A DNA stretch of 64,000 bases, taken from NCBI GenBank assembly GCA_016793325.1, contig JAEUKI010000087.1, positions 219,910 through 283,909 of the forward strand, given 5' to 3'. The translations under genes were made by a program, and so were the position numbers. Positions 24,841 to 32,135 of this stretch are shown piece after piece (positions within the stretch are counted from its first letter, which is position 1; every line of letters begins with the position of its first letter). The notes beneath the pieces were generated by a model that was given only the letters and a program-made list of their open reading frames with translations, did not search any database and was not told the DNA's origin. This stretch comes from Myxococcales bacterium. Its GTDB lineage: Bacteria > Myxococcota_A > Polyangia > Polyangiales > Ga0077539.

Positions 24841-25248
24841 TCACTCGAGCAAGTTGTCGCGCACGGGCATCCCGTTGCGGTGCTCGTGACGATCGACCTG
24901 CGGAGCCCGCGTCGGGGGCCGCCTGCGCACGATTCCGCTGTCTGCAGTCCCGTCTGCGCCATCGGCCGCAGCGTCGTCGACCACGACGATCCCGCTGTCG
25001 GCGTCGGTCGCTTCAACGCTCTGCGCGTCGGCGTCGCTCGCGTCATCGGGGTCTCGCGGCGGGGGCGCGCTCCCTCCGGTGCGCGAAGGACCCACGCGCG
25101 CGTCGGGGCCGCTCGGGCTCGGGCCCGGATTGCTGCTCGGTTTGCACGCGAGCCACGCGCCTGCGACGACGGCGACGACGATCGAGACGCCGGCCTTCAC
25201 GTGGCGACGAACGCGGCGCGCCGCGGTCTTCTTCGGATCAGCGAACAT
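24841..25248 (-). CDS. Small Asp/Pro-rich lipoprotein
   Basis: 135 residues. The start lies inside the last codons of the radical SAM gene (11-base overlap), and its ribosome-binding site (AGGAGG) is also within that gene, so translation is coupled. A basic N-terminus, a hydrophobic stretch and a lipobox-like 'AWLAC' (Cys 35) are followed by a low-complexity Ser/Pro then Asp/Ala tail. It could be a membrane tether. The coupling suggests it serves the radical SAM enzyme, but no domain is recognisable. Confidence 0.75.
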   Translation of the reverse strand: MFADPKKTAARRVRRHVKAGVSIVVAVVAGAWLACKPSSNPGPSPSGPDARVGPSRTGGSAPPPRDPDDASDADAQSVEATDADSGIVVVDDAAADGADGTADSGIVRRRPPTRAPQVDRHEHRNGMPVRDNLLE

Positions 25249-26821
25249 GAACGCCCTCCTGACGAACGAGCCTCTTGGCTTGGACGAGCGGCGCAGGGGT
25301 CGTGTCGCACGCGCTCGCCTTCTCGCGCTGATCGACCACGAGCGCAGGCTCGTCCTCGGGCATCTCGAACACGTTGTCGTCGCTGCCGTGAAAGACGCCG
25401 AAGACGCTGCGGAGTCCTTCGATCGCGTGCTCGAGGTCCATCTTGCGAGGCATCACGTCGGTGAAGTGCGCGACGAGGTACCACGAGCGAAACATCGCGT
25501 AGAAAAAGTCGTTCGGCGGCAGAGAGAGCAAGCGCTTCCACACGGGTAGCAGCGCTGGGAGCGCCGCGGCGACGGCGAAGACCTTGTGCAGGTTTTCGAT
25601 CTGGCGCTTCTCGCGCTCCGAGCGAAATCGCAGCACCGACTCGGTGTAGTAGCTCTCGTGAATCGCGTCGAAATCGCCCGAAAAGTACCCGTTGGCGATC
25701 GCGTAGTCCGCGAGCTTCGTCCCGGGGTACGGCGTGCACAGCGTCGCGGCGGCGTAGTCGACGTCGAGCTCGATGTTGAGAGCGAGCGTCGCGAGGTCGT
25801 CGTCGATCGTCCCTCCGGGAATGCCCAGGATGTTGTCGGCGAACACGACGATCCCCGCCTTTTTCAGCAGCCGAATCCCTCGCTTCAGCCGGTCCATCTT
25901 GATGTTGCGATCGAGGACCTCGTTGGCGATCCGCTCGCTCGCGGTCTCGATCCCGACGTTCACCGTGTGGCAGCCGGACCACGAGAGCAGCTCGACCATC
26001 TCTTCGTCGAGCATGTCCGCGCGCAGGTGGCAGTAGTACGGAAGCCGCACTTCGCTGCGGTATCGCTCGCCAAACTCGCGCAGCCATCGCTTGCTGTACA
26101 CGAAGATGCTCTCGCGAAAGCCCACGACGTCGAGCGGCCCTTGGCGTTGGACGGTCGTGATCTCGTTGACGACGCCCTCGGGACTACGGATCCGAACCTT
26201 CTTCCAGCTCGAGCCGTAGTGATCGACGAGCGAAGGATTGAAGCAATAGCTGCAAGGAAACGGGCATCCACGGTTCGTCGTAAAGGACTTGAGCGGCCGC
26301 CGTCGAAGCAGGTCATCGAACTCGTACAAGAGCTCGCGCGGCGGATCGGGAATCGCGTCGAGGTCTCGCCGCAGCGCGCGCGGCGGGTTCTTGTAGACGA
26401 CGCCCTCGTGCTTCACCCACAAATCGCGGATCGATCGGTGGTCGTCGCCCCGCTCGAGCGCGTCGCAGAGCTCGACGGCGGCGTCTTCGCCTTCGCCCTG
26501 GCAGATCACGTCGATGCCCGGCGAGAAGATCGCGTCGGGATAGAACGTCGGGTGCGGCCCGCCGAAGAGCGTCAACACCGAGGGAAATCGCTGCTTGATC
26601 GCGTACGCGAGCCCGAGATAGTACCGGTGCAGCCCCGTGGTCGCGCCGAAGGCGACGACGTGGGGATCGTACGCGGCGACCTGCGAGAGCACGTCGACGC
26701 CGCGCGTTCCGATGAAGCGAACGTCGTGTCCTGCTGCGCGCAGGCAGCCCGCGACGTACAGCGCGCCGAGCGGCTCGGCGCCCTCGATCTCTTTGACGAT
26801 GAACAACACCCTGCGGCCCAT
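25238..26821 (-). CDS. B12-binding radical SAM protein
   Basis: 527 residues from an ATG directly after GGAGGT. The N-terminal domain (1-130) is a cobalamin-binding Rossmann fold ('LGALYVAGCLRAAGHDV', 'GGPHPTFYP'). The radical SAM core follows with Cys186, Cys190 and Cys193 in 'NRGCPFPCSYCFNP' and 'NVGIETASERI'. The C-terminal 150 residues are family-specific. Such enzymes carry out methylations or ring and carbon-skeleton changes in lipids, hopanoids, pigments or natural products. The substrate here is unknown. It is adjacent to an acetoacetate-decarboxylase-like/FAD oxidoreductase pair. Confidence 0.9.
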   Translation of the reverse strand: MGRRVLFIVKEIEGAEPLGALYVAGCLRAAGHDVRFIGTRGVDVLSQVAAYDPHVVAFGATTGLHRYYLGLAYAIKQRFPSVLTLFGGPHPTFYPDAIFSPGIDVICQGEGEDAAVELCDALERGDDHRSIRDLWVKHEGVVYKNPPRALRRDLDAIPDPPRELLYEFDDLLRRRPLKSFTTNRGCPFPCSYCFNPSLVDHYGSSWKKVRIRSPEGVVNEITTVQRQGPLDVVGFRESIFVYSKRWLREFGERYRSEVRLPYYCHLRADMLDEEMVELLSWSGCHTVNVGIETASERIANEVLDRNIKMDRLKRGIRLLKKAGIVVFADNILGIPGGTIDDDLATLALNIELDVDYAAATLCTPYPGTKLADYAIANGYFSGDFDAIHESYYTESVLRFRSEREKRQIENLHKVFAVAAALPALLPVWKRLLSLPPNDFFYAMFRSWYLVAHFTDVMPRKMDLEHAIEGLRSVFGVFHGSDDNVFEMPEDEPALVVDQREKASACDTTPAPLVQAKRLVRQEGVHVR

Positions 26822-26900
26822 GGCACCTCCGGCTCCCGTGACTCGAGGGAGGAGATAGACGCACGGACCCGCGATCGGGTCTATCGCTGGTTGAACGGCG

Positions 26901-27413
26901 CTACCCGTAGAGGGCGCCTGTTGGGAGCGACTCCATCGTCGAGAGCGCCGTCGCGAGCGCGCTCGCATCGAGCGTGGCGGACATGCGCGGGCCCTGGGAC
27001 GCCACCCAGTCGATCGACTCGTGCGCCGTCGCGGTGTAGCGAATCGTGAACTTCGGCCGCGCGATGATCGAGAGCCCCGCGGCCGACGCGCGGATCGTCG
27101 CGCCGAGAAAGCCCGTCTGCTCGATGGCGACGCCGACGCACTTCACGAGCTCGTCCGCTTCTTTCATGAGCGCGATGAACTCTGTGCGCAGCTCGTTCAT
27201 GTGCTCGGAGATGTACCGCGGAGTTCGGTACACGATGATGATCCCGAGCCCGTTGGGGTGGCGCTTGTGCAGCGCGCGATGGAGCTGACGGCCGCGCGTG
27301 ACGTGCGCGAGCTGCATGAGGTCGCGATAGAGATAGATGCACACCGGGCCGACGGACCCGAGCGTGAGCGTCCCGTCGTTGAGCACCACTTTGAGTGATT
27401 CAGCCGGGGTCAT
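26901..27413 (-). CDS. Conserved-looking protein of unknown function, STAS-like size
   Basis: 170 residues from the ATG at 27413. Alternating strands and helices ('GPVCIYLYRDLMQLA', 'GLGIIIVYRTPRYIS', 'MNELRTEFIALMKEADELVKCV') suggest a compact alpha/beta domain similar in size to STAS or Roadblock folds. No catalytic motif. I believe relatives are common in myxobacteria but cannot confirm it. It lies 79 bases upstream of the radical SAM gene on the same strand and is divergent from the decarboxylase-like gene. Confidence 0.75.
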   Translation of the reverse strand: MTPAESLKVVLNDGTLTLGSVGPVCIYLYRDLMQLAHVTRGRQLHRALHKRHPNGLGIIIVYRTPRYISEHMNELRTEFIALMKEADELVKCVGVAIEQTGFLGATIRASAAGLSIIARPKFTIRYTATAHESIDWVASQGPRMSATLDASALATALSTMESLPTGALYG

Positions 27414-27650
27414 CGTGCGCTGCTACGAGTGTACGCGCACCGCCGTGGGTGGGGCCGTGCGCGATGTTTTCGCGAGGCTACAGATTCTGCGATGGGATCG
27501 GACACAGGCCGACACAGCACTCCCCGATGCGCAGCGGAAGGCAGGCTCGGCGCGGGCGCTTGGTCATCGTACCCGCGGTCGTCGCACGGACGCAGCGACG
27601 AAGCTCGCGAACTTGGTCTACACGCATCCGCGAAGGAGCTCGAACGAGTC

Positions 27651-28598
27651 ATGGCGATCACCTACGTGGAGCGCGACGGCGAGACCGTGTACCGCCCGCC
27701 CTACGCGCAAAACAACACGCTGCTCATGGGGTGGAACTTCACGACGAGCCTCGACTCGCTGCAGCGCATCCTCGATCACGACCTCAACGCTCCCGCGCGC
27801 GGCGCCGTGCGCTATCGCGCCGTCACGGCGTCGTTCGTGCTCACGTTCGCGAACATTCGCACCATTCGTTCGCTCGACGCGCGCGACCGCGACCGCGGCT
27901 GGATCCCCGAGATCGACGTGTGCGTCTGGATCCTCGCGGGCGCCGAACGCCCTGGAACTTCGCAGCTCGATCGACTCGTCTGGTACGTCCCGTACATCTG
28001 GGTCGACAACCCCTTCGCCGTCGCCACGGGCCGCGAGACGCTCGGGTACCCCAAGGCCATCGGCTGGATGCACGCGCCCGAACGACCGACGGACCGCGGT
28101 CCGTTCACGCTCGACGCGCTCGTGCTCCCGACGTACGCGCCCGAGACCGAGCTCGTTCGACGCCGCGTCCTCTCGATCGAACAGAGCACGCACGCGACGA
28201 CCGAGCCGCCCGCGAAGAGCGCGGCGTCCCTCGTCACCATGCTGCTGCGACCGCTGCTCCGCGAAGCGCGCTCGGGTCGCGACCTGGCGCTCTTGCGAGG
28301 CGCCGCGAGCAACATGCTCCGAGGACAAGTTCCGCTCGTGTTCTTGAAGCAGTTTCGTGACTCGGCGACGCCCGATCGCGCGTGCTTCCAGGCGATCGTC
28401 GAGGCCAACACGACGATCGCCCGCGTCGAGCGCGGCGGCGTGCTCGACGGAACGTGGCGCCTCGACCTCGAGCGATACGACAGCGTCCGCATGCGCGATC
28501 GACTCGGCCTCTCGGCCACGACGCTCGCCGACCGTGGATTCTGGGTGGATTTCAGCTTCTCGATGGACCTCGGCCGCGAGGTCTGGAGGGCCTCATGA
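27651..28598 (+). CDS. Acetoacetate-decarboxylase-like protein
   Basis: 315 residues from ATG 27651, with AAGGAG 13 bases upstream. The key feature is 'GRETLGYPKAIG': in acetoacetate decarboxylase the Lys of this YPK motif forms the Schiff base. The rest keeps the beta-cone style ('YVPYIWVDNPFAVATG'). Members of the superfamily also act as hydratases or aldolases, so the reaction is uncertain. Its stop overlaps the start of the FAD enzyme gene (ATGA), implying joint action on one substrate. Confidence 0.82.
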   Translation: MAITYVERDGETVYRPPYAQNNTLLMGWNFTTSLDSLQRILDHDLNAPARGAVRYRAVTASFVLTFANIRTIRSLDARDRDRGWIPEIDVCVWILAGAERPGTSQLDRLVWYVPYIWVDNPFAVATGRETLGYPKAIGWMHAPERPTDRGPFTLDALVLPTYAPETELVRRRVLSIEQSTHATTEPPAKSAASLVTMLLRPLLREARSGRDLALLRGAASNMLRGQVPLVFLKQFRDSATPDRACFQAIVEANTTIARVERGGVLDGTWRLDLERYDSVRMRDRLGLSATTLADRGFWVDFSFSMDLGREVWRAS

Positions 28599-30775
28599 GC
28601 GACAAGAAGAAGATCGCGGTGCTCGGCGGCGGGACCGCGTCGTTGACGGCTGCGCTGTATCTCACGAGCACTCCGGCGCTGCGCGAGCGCTACGAAGTGA
28701 CCGTGTATCAGCAGGGCTGGCGCCTCGGCGGCAAGGGCGCGAGCGGCCGCAATCGCGCGATCGCGCACCGCATCGAAGAGCACGGCCTGCACATCTGGAT
28801 GGGCTTCTACGAGAACGCCATTCGCATGATGCGCGCGGTGTTCACCGAAGCGGATCGACCGCCTTCGGTGCCGCTTCGAACGTTCGAAGACGCGTTCGTC
28901 CCGCACAGCTACATCGTCCTCGCCGAGAAAATCCGCGGAAAAGACGAGTGGTGGCCGTGGACCTTCGACTTTCCGACGAACCGCGATCGGCCGGGCGAGG
29001 GCGCCACGCAGCTCGGCGCGTACAGCGCTGCCACGACCATCGCGCGATGGATGCTGCTCTTCTGGCTCGAGTCTCCGTACGCGCGCGCCGTCGAAGCAGA
29101 CGAGCCCGCGCGATTTCGCGCGCTCGAGCGTCGCGTCGAAGCGCTCGTCGGCAACACCGTGACCAAGAGCCAAGAGCGCTTGCACGCGTTCTTCAACGGC
29201 GTCGGCCTCGATGGCCGCGCGTCCGAGCGCGCGTTCGCCGCGCTCGAACGGGTGCTTCGCGCGATGTCCGCCATGCCCGACGAGCAGACGCAGAAGTACG
29301 GCGCGGCCGTCGTCGTTCCCACGCTCGAGGCGCTGCTGCGCGTGCTCTGGCGCATCCTCGAGCCCACGGTGCACACGCGCCCCGAGTCGCATCAGCTCTG
29401 GGTCTCGATGAACCTCGCGTCCGCCGTCATCCGAGGGATCTTCACCGACGCGATCGCCCACGCCGGCTGGGACAGCATCGATCACCTCGACCTACGCGAG
29501 TGGCTCGCCAAGCACGGCGCCAACGAGATCACCCTCGACTCCGCGCCGATCCGCGCGATCTACGACCTCGCGTTCGGCTACGTCGGCGGCGACACGCGCC
29601 GCGGTGGATTCGCCGCGGGCTCCGCGATGCGCGGGATGCTGCGCATGCTCTACACGTACAAGGGCTCGATCTTCTACAAGATGCAGGCCGGGATGGGCGA
29701 CGTCGTGTTCGCGCCGCTCTACGAGGTGCTCCGCGCGCGCGGCGTTCGGTTCGAGTTCTTTCACCGAGTCCAAAACCTGGGCCTCGGCGACGACAACAAG
29801 ACCATCGATCGAATCGATGGAGTGCAACAGGCGCAGCTCCGGTCCGCTGCGTACGAGCCGCTCTACGCGACGCCCGACGGGCTCCCGTGTTGGCCGAGCA
29901 CGCCGCTGTTCGAGCAGATCGTCGACGGCGACGAGCTCGAGTCGTCTGGGGTCGACTTCGAGTCGCGCTGGTCCCCGCGGTGGAAGCACGAAGCTCCGTT
30001 CACCCTCGTGCGCGGGAGAGACTTCGACGAGGTCGTCCTCGGGATTTCGATCGGCGCGTTTCGCGACGTGTGTCCCGAGCTCATCGCGGCCAACGAGCGC
30101 TTCGGCGCGATGTGCGATCGCGTCGCCACGGTCAACACGCAGGCGATGCAGCTCTGGCTCGAGCCCGACCTCGAGGGCCTCGGCTGGAAGCGTCCGCCCC
30201 GCATCGAAGAGCACCCCGTCCTCGGAACCTTCGTCGAGCCCATCGACACATGGGCGGCGATGGATCAGCTCCTGTCCAAAGAGTTCTGGCCCGAAGGCCA
30301 CGAGCCGAAGAGCGTCGCGTACTTCTGCGGGCCGTACGACGGCGAAGAGCCCATCCCAGCCAGCGAAGACCGCGGGTATCCCGCGCGCGAGCTCGATCGG
30401 TATCGCTCGATCGCCACCTCGTTCTTGAAGCACGACATCGCGTCGCTCTGGCCGAAGACCGCGCACCCCACAGAGGGCTTCGACTGGTCGACGCTCGTCG
30501 ACCCCGAACAACGCGAAGGCGAAGCGCGCCTCGCGTCGCAGTACCTCCGCGTCAACGTGGACCCGTCCGAGCGCTACGTGCTGTCCGTTCCGGGGAGCAC
30601 ACAATATCGACTGCGCCCGGGAGACTCGGGCTTCGACAACCTCGTGCTGGCGGGCGACTGGACCTACAACGTCGTCAACGCCGGCTGCGTCGAGGCCGCG
30701 GTCTCGAGCGGGATGGCCGCGGCGCGAGCCCTCTGCGGAACCCCCGAGGAGATCATCGGCGAACACGGGGGCTGA
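28595..30775 (+). CDS. FAD/NAD(P)-dependent amine-oxidase/phytoene-desaturase-like oxidoreductase
   Basis: 726 residues; the ATG overlaps the previous stop and follows GGAGGG. The N-terminal dinucleotide fold reads 'IAVLGGGTASLTAAL', followed by 'GWRLGGKGASGRN' and 'EEHGLHIWMGF', as in hydroxysqualene dehydroxylase, carotenoid desaturase and amine oxidase relatives. The C-terminal FAD motif 'LVLAGDWTYNVVNAGCVEAAVSSG' (read in parts) is complete. At 726 residues it is longer than the usual 450-550; the insertion lies in the middle, around 180-330. Probably oxidises or isomerises a lipid or pigment intermediate together with the decarboxylase-like protein. Confidence 0.88.
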   Translation: MSDKKKIAVLGGGTASLTAALYLTSTPALRERYEVTVYQQGWRLGGKGASGRNRAIAHRIEEHGLHIWMGFYENAIRMMRAVFTEADRPPSVPLRTFEDAFVPHSYIVLAEKIRGKDEWWPWTFDFPTNRDRPGEGATQLGAYSAATTIARWMLLFWLESPYARAVEADEPARFRALERRVEALVGNTVTKSQERLHAFFNGVGLDGRASERAFAALERVLRAMSAMPDEQTQKYGAAVVVPTLEALLRVLWRILEPTVHTRPESHQLWVSMNLASAVIRGIFTDAIAHAGWDSIDHLDLREWLAKHGANEITLDSAPIRAIYDLAFGYVGGDTRRGGFAAGSAMRGMLRMLYTYKGSIFYKMQAGMGDVVFAPLYEVLRARGVRFEFFHRVQNLGLGDDNKTIDRIDGVQQAQLRSAAYEPLYATPDGLPCWPSTPLFEQIVDGDELESSGVDFESRWSPRWKHEAPFTLVRGRDFDEVVLGISIGAFRDVCPELIAANERFGAMCDRVATVNTQAMQLWLEPDLEGLGWKRPPRIEEHPVLGTFVEPIDTWAAMDQLLSKEFWPEGHEPKSVAYFCGPYDGEEPIPASEDRGYPARELDRYRSIATSFLKHDIASLWPKTAHPTEGFDWSTLVDPEQREGEARLASQYLRVNVDPSERYVLSVPGSTQYRLRPGDSGFDNLVLAGDWTYNVVNAGCVEAAVSSGMAAARALCGTPEEIIGEHGG

Positions 30776-30776
30776 C

Positions 30777-30817
30777 CCCGCCCGGACAGCGCTCCGAGCC
30801 GGTCGGGCATTTTTTTT
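30777..30817 (+). terminator. Intrinsic terminator with U8 tract
   Basis: A GC-rich stem (CCCGCCCGG ... CCGGTCGGG, one mismatch, with a possible inner GGA/TCC pairing) begins right after the FAD enzyme stop. It is followed by eight T (30810-30817). Such T-runs are rare in this high-GC sequence, so this is a convincing Rho-independent terminator. Confidence 0.78.
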
Positions 30818-30852
30818 CGATATGACCGTCGAGCTCGCGCGTTCTCTGTCCC

Positions 30853-31461
30853 GTGACGGCTGCCGTCTTACCGATCCTTGGTCCTCGCGCGCTCGCGTCC
30901 GAGGCCGAACCCCGAAGCGAAGAGCTCCTCTGCCGCGCGGCGCTCCAAGGCGATTCGACCGCGTGGAGCGCGCTCATCGCCAAGCACAACCACCGCGTGA
31001 TCGTCGCGCTCATCGCGTTCGGCGTCGCGCCCGACCGCGCCCGCGACCTGGCGCAAGAAGTGTGGCTTCGCTTGATCGAGCAGCAGCGCAGCGGTCGCCT
31101 CGCGTCCCTCGCGTTGCCTGGGCTCGCCCTCCGACAAGCGCGGTTCTTCGCGTTGGACCTCGTGCGTCGCGACGGCCTTCAACCCGCGTCCGCGGACGCC
31201 GCGGCGCTCGACACCACCGTCGACCCGAGCCCCGGCGTCGAGCAACGCGTGCTCGATGAGCAACAACTGCAGCGCGCCCTCCACGCGCTCGAGGAGTGCA
31301 ACCCGACCGCGCGGCGCGTGTTCGCGGCGGTGTACGAAGACCCTGATCGGCCCCAGCACGACGTCGCGCGCGAGGTCGGCCTCTCGCTGCAGCGCGTCCG
31401 ACAAGTGCTCTGCGAGGTCCGAAAGAAGCTGCGCGCTGCCATCGAAGGAGCAGGCTCATGA
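30853..31461 (+). CDS. RNA polymerase sigma-70-like (ECF) factor
   Basis: 202 residues from a GTG. Region 2 is 'LIAKHNHRVIVALIAFGVAPDRARDLAQEVWLRLIE' (read in parts) with the 'DLAQEVW' core motif. Region 4 ends in a helix-turn-helix ('RPQHDVAREVGLSLQRVRQVL'). The stop overlaps the start of a zinc-binding membrane protein (ATGA), the standard sigma/anti-sigma layout. It lies 35 bases after a strong terminator, so it starts a new transcription unit. Confidence 0.88.
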   Translation: MTAAVLPILGPRALASEAEPRSEELLCRAALQGDSTAWSALIAKHNHRVIVALIAFGVAPDRARDLAQEVWLRLIEQQRSGRLASLALPGLALRQARFFALDLVRRDGLQPASADAAALDTTVDPSPGVEQRVLDEQQLQRALHALEECNPTARRVFAAVYEDPDRPQHDVAREVGLSLQRVRQVLCEVRKKLRAAIEGAGS

Positions 31462-31901
31462 CCGACAACCACTGCTGCAGCGCCGAAGAGCTGCACGACT
31501 ATGTTCGCGGCCGACTCAGCGACGCCGCCGCCCGCCGCGTCGAACGGCACAGCGCCGAGTGCTCCGCGTGCCGCGAGGCCCTCGTCCGAGAGGCCCGCGA
31601 AGAGGTCGCGATGTTCGAGATCGCCGAGCACGCCTCGCGCCTCGCGCGCGGTCGCGAGCTCCGTGAAGCGAGCCTCCGTCGCGCGGCGAGCATCGGGATC
31701 GCCAGCATCGCCGTCGCCGCCGCTGCGCTCCTCGCGTTCGCCTCCGAGCCCGCAGCTTCGTCCACAGCCGTCGAGCCCCGCCCCACGCACGCGGGTCCCA
31801 CCTTCGTCCGTGCGCTGAGCGGAGCGCTCACGACCGACGGCGCCCCGTGCGCCGATGACGGGCGAGGGTGCGTCGCGGACGCCTCGTGGCGACCCGAATA
31901 G
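31458..31901 (+). CDS. Zinc-binding membrane anti-sigma factor
   Basis: 147 residues overlapping the sigma gene by four bases. The N-terminal ZAS motif is clear: 'HSAECSACREAL', an HX3CX2C zinc site, with an extra Cys pair at 'HCCSAEEL'. One membrane helix follows (about 78-95), then a short extracytoplasmic tail with two Cys. It should hold the sigma factor at the membrane until a signal releases it. Confidence 0.85.
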   Translation: MTDNHCCSAEELHDYVRGRLSDAAARRVERHSAECSACREALVREAREEVAMFEIAEHASRLARGRELREASLRRAASIGIASIAVAAAALLAFASEPAASSTAVEPRPTHAGPTFVRALSGALTTDGAPCADDGRGCVADASWRPE

Positions 31902-32135
31902 AACCATCGATTCATTCGATGATGTAACCCGCATCGCGCCGAACGCGTGACGCGCGGACCGTCCTCGCTGCACCGTCGATCCGCGACGGCAGCGCTGTCT
32001 CTTCGTACACGCTCGCGGCGGCAACGGCTCGTTGCACACGCGCGACGCGCCGAGATTTCTCCTGGAAAACACCCAGCAGAGCTCGGTTCGCGCGTCGTCG
32101 ACGGCCGTCGCCTCCGCGGCAAGGGAGCCACCATC

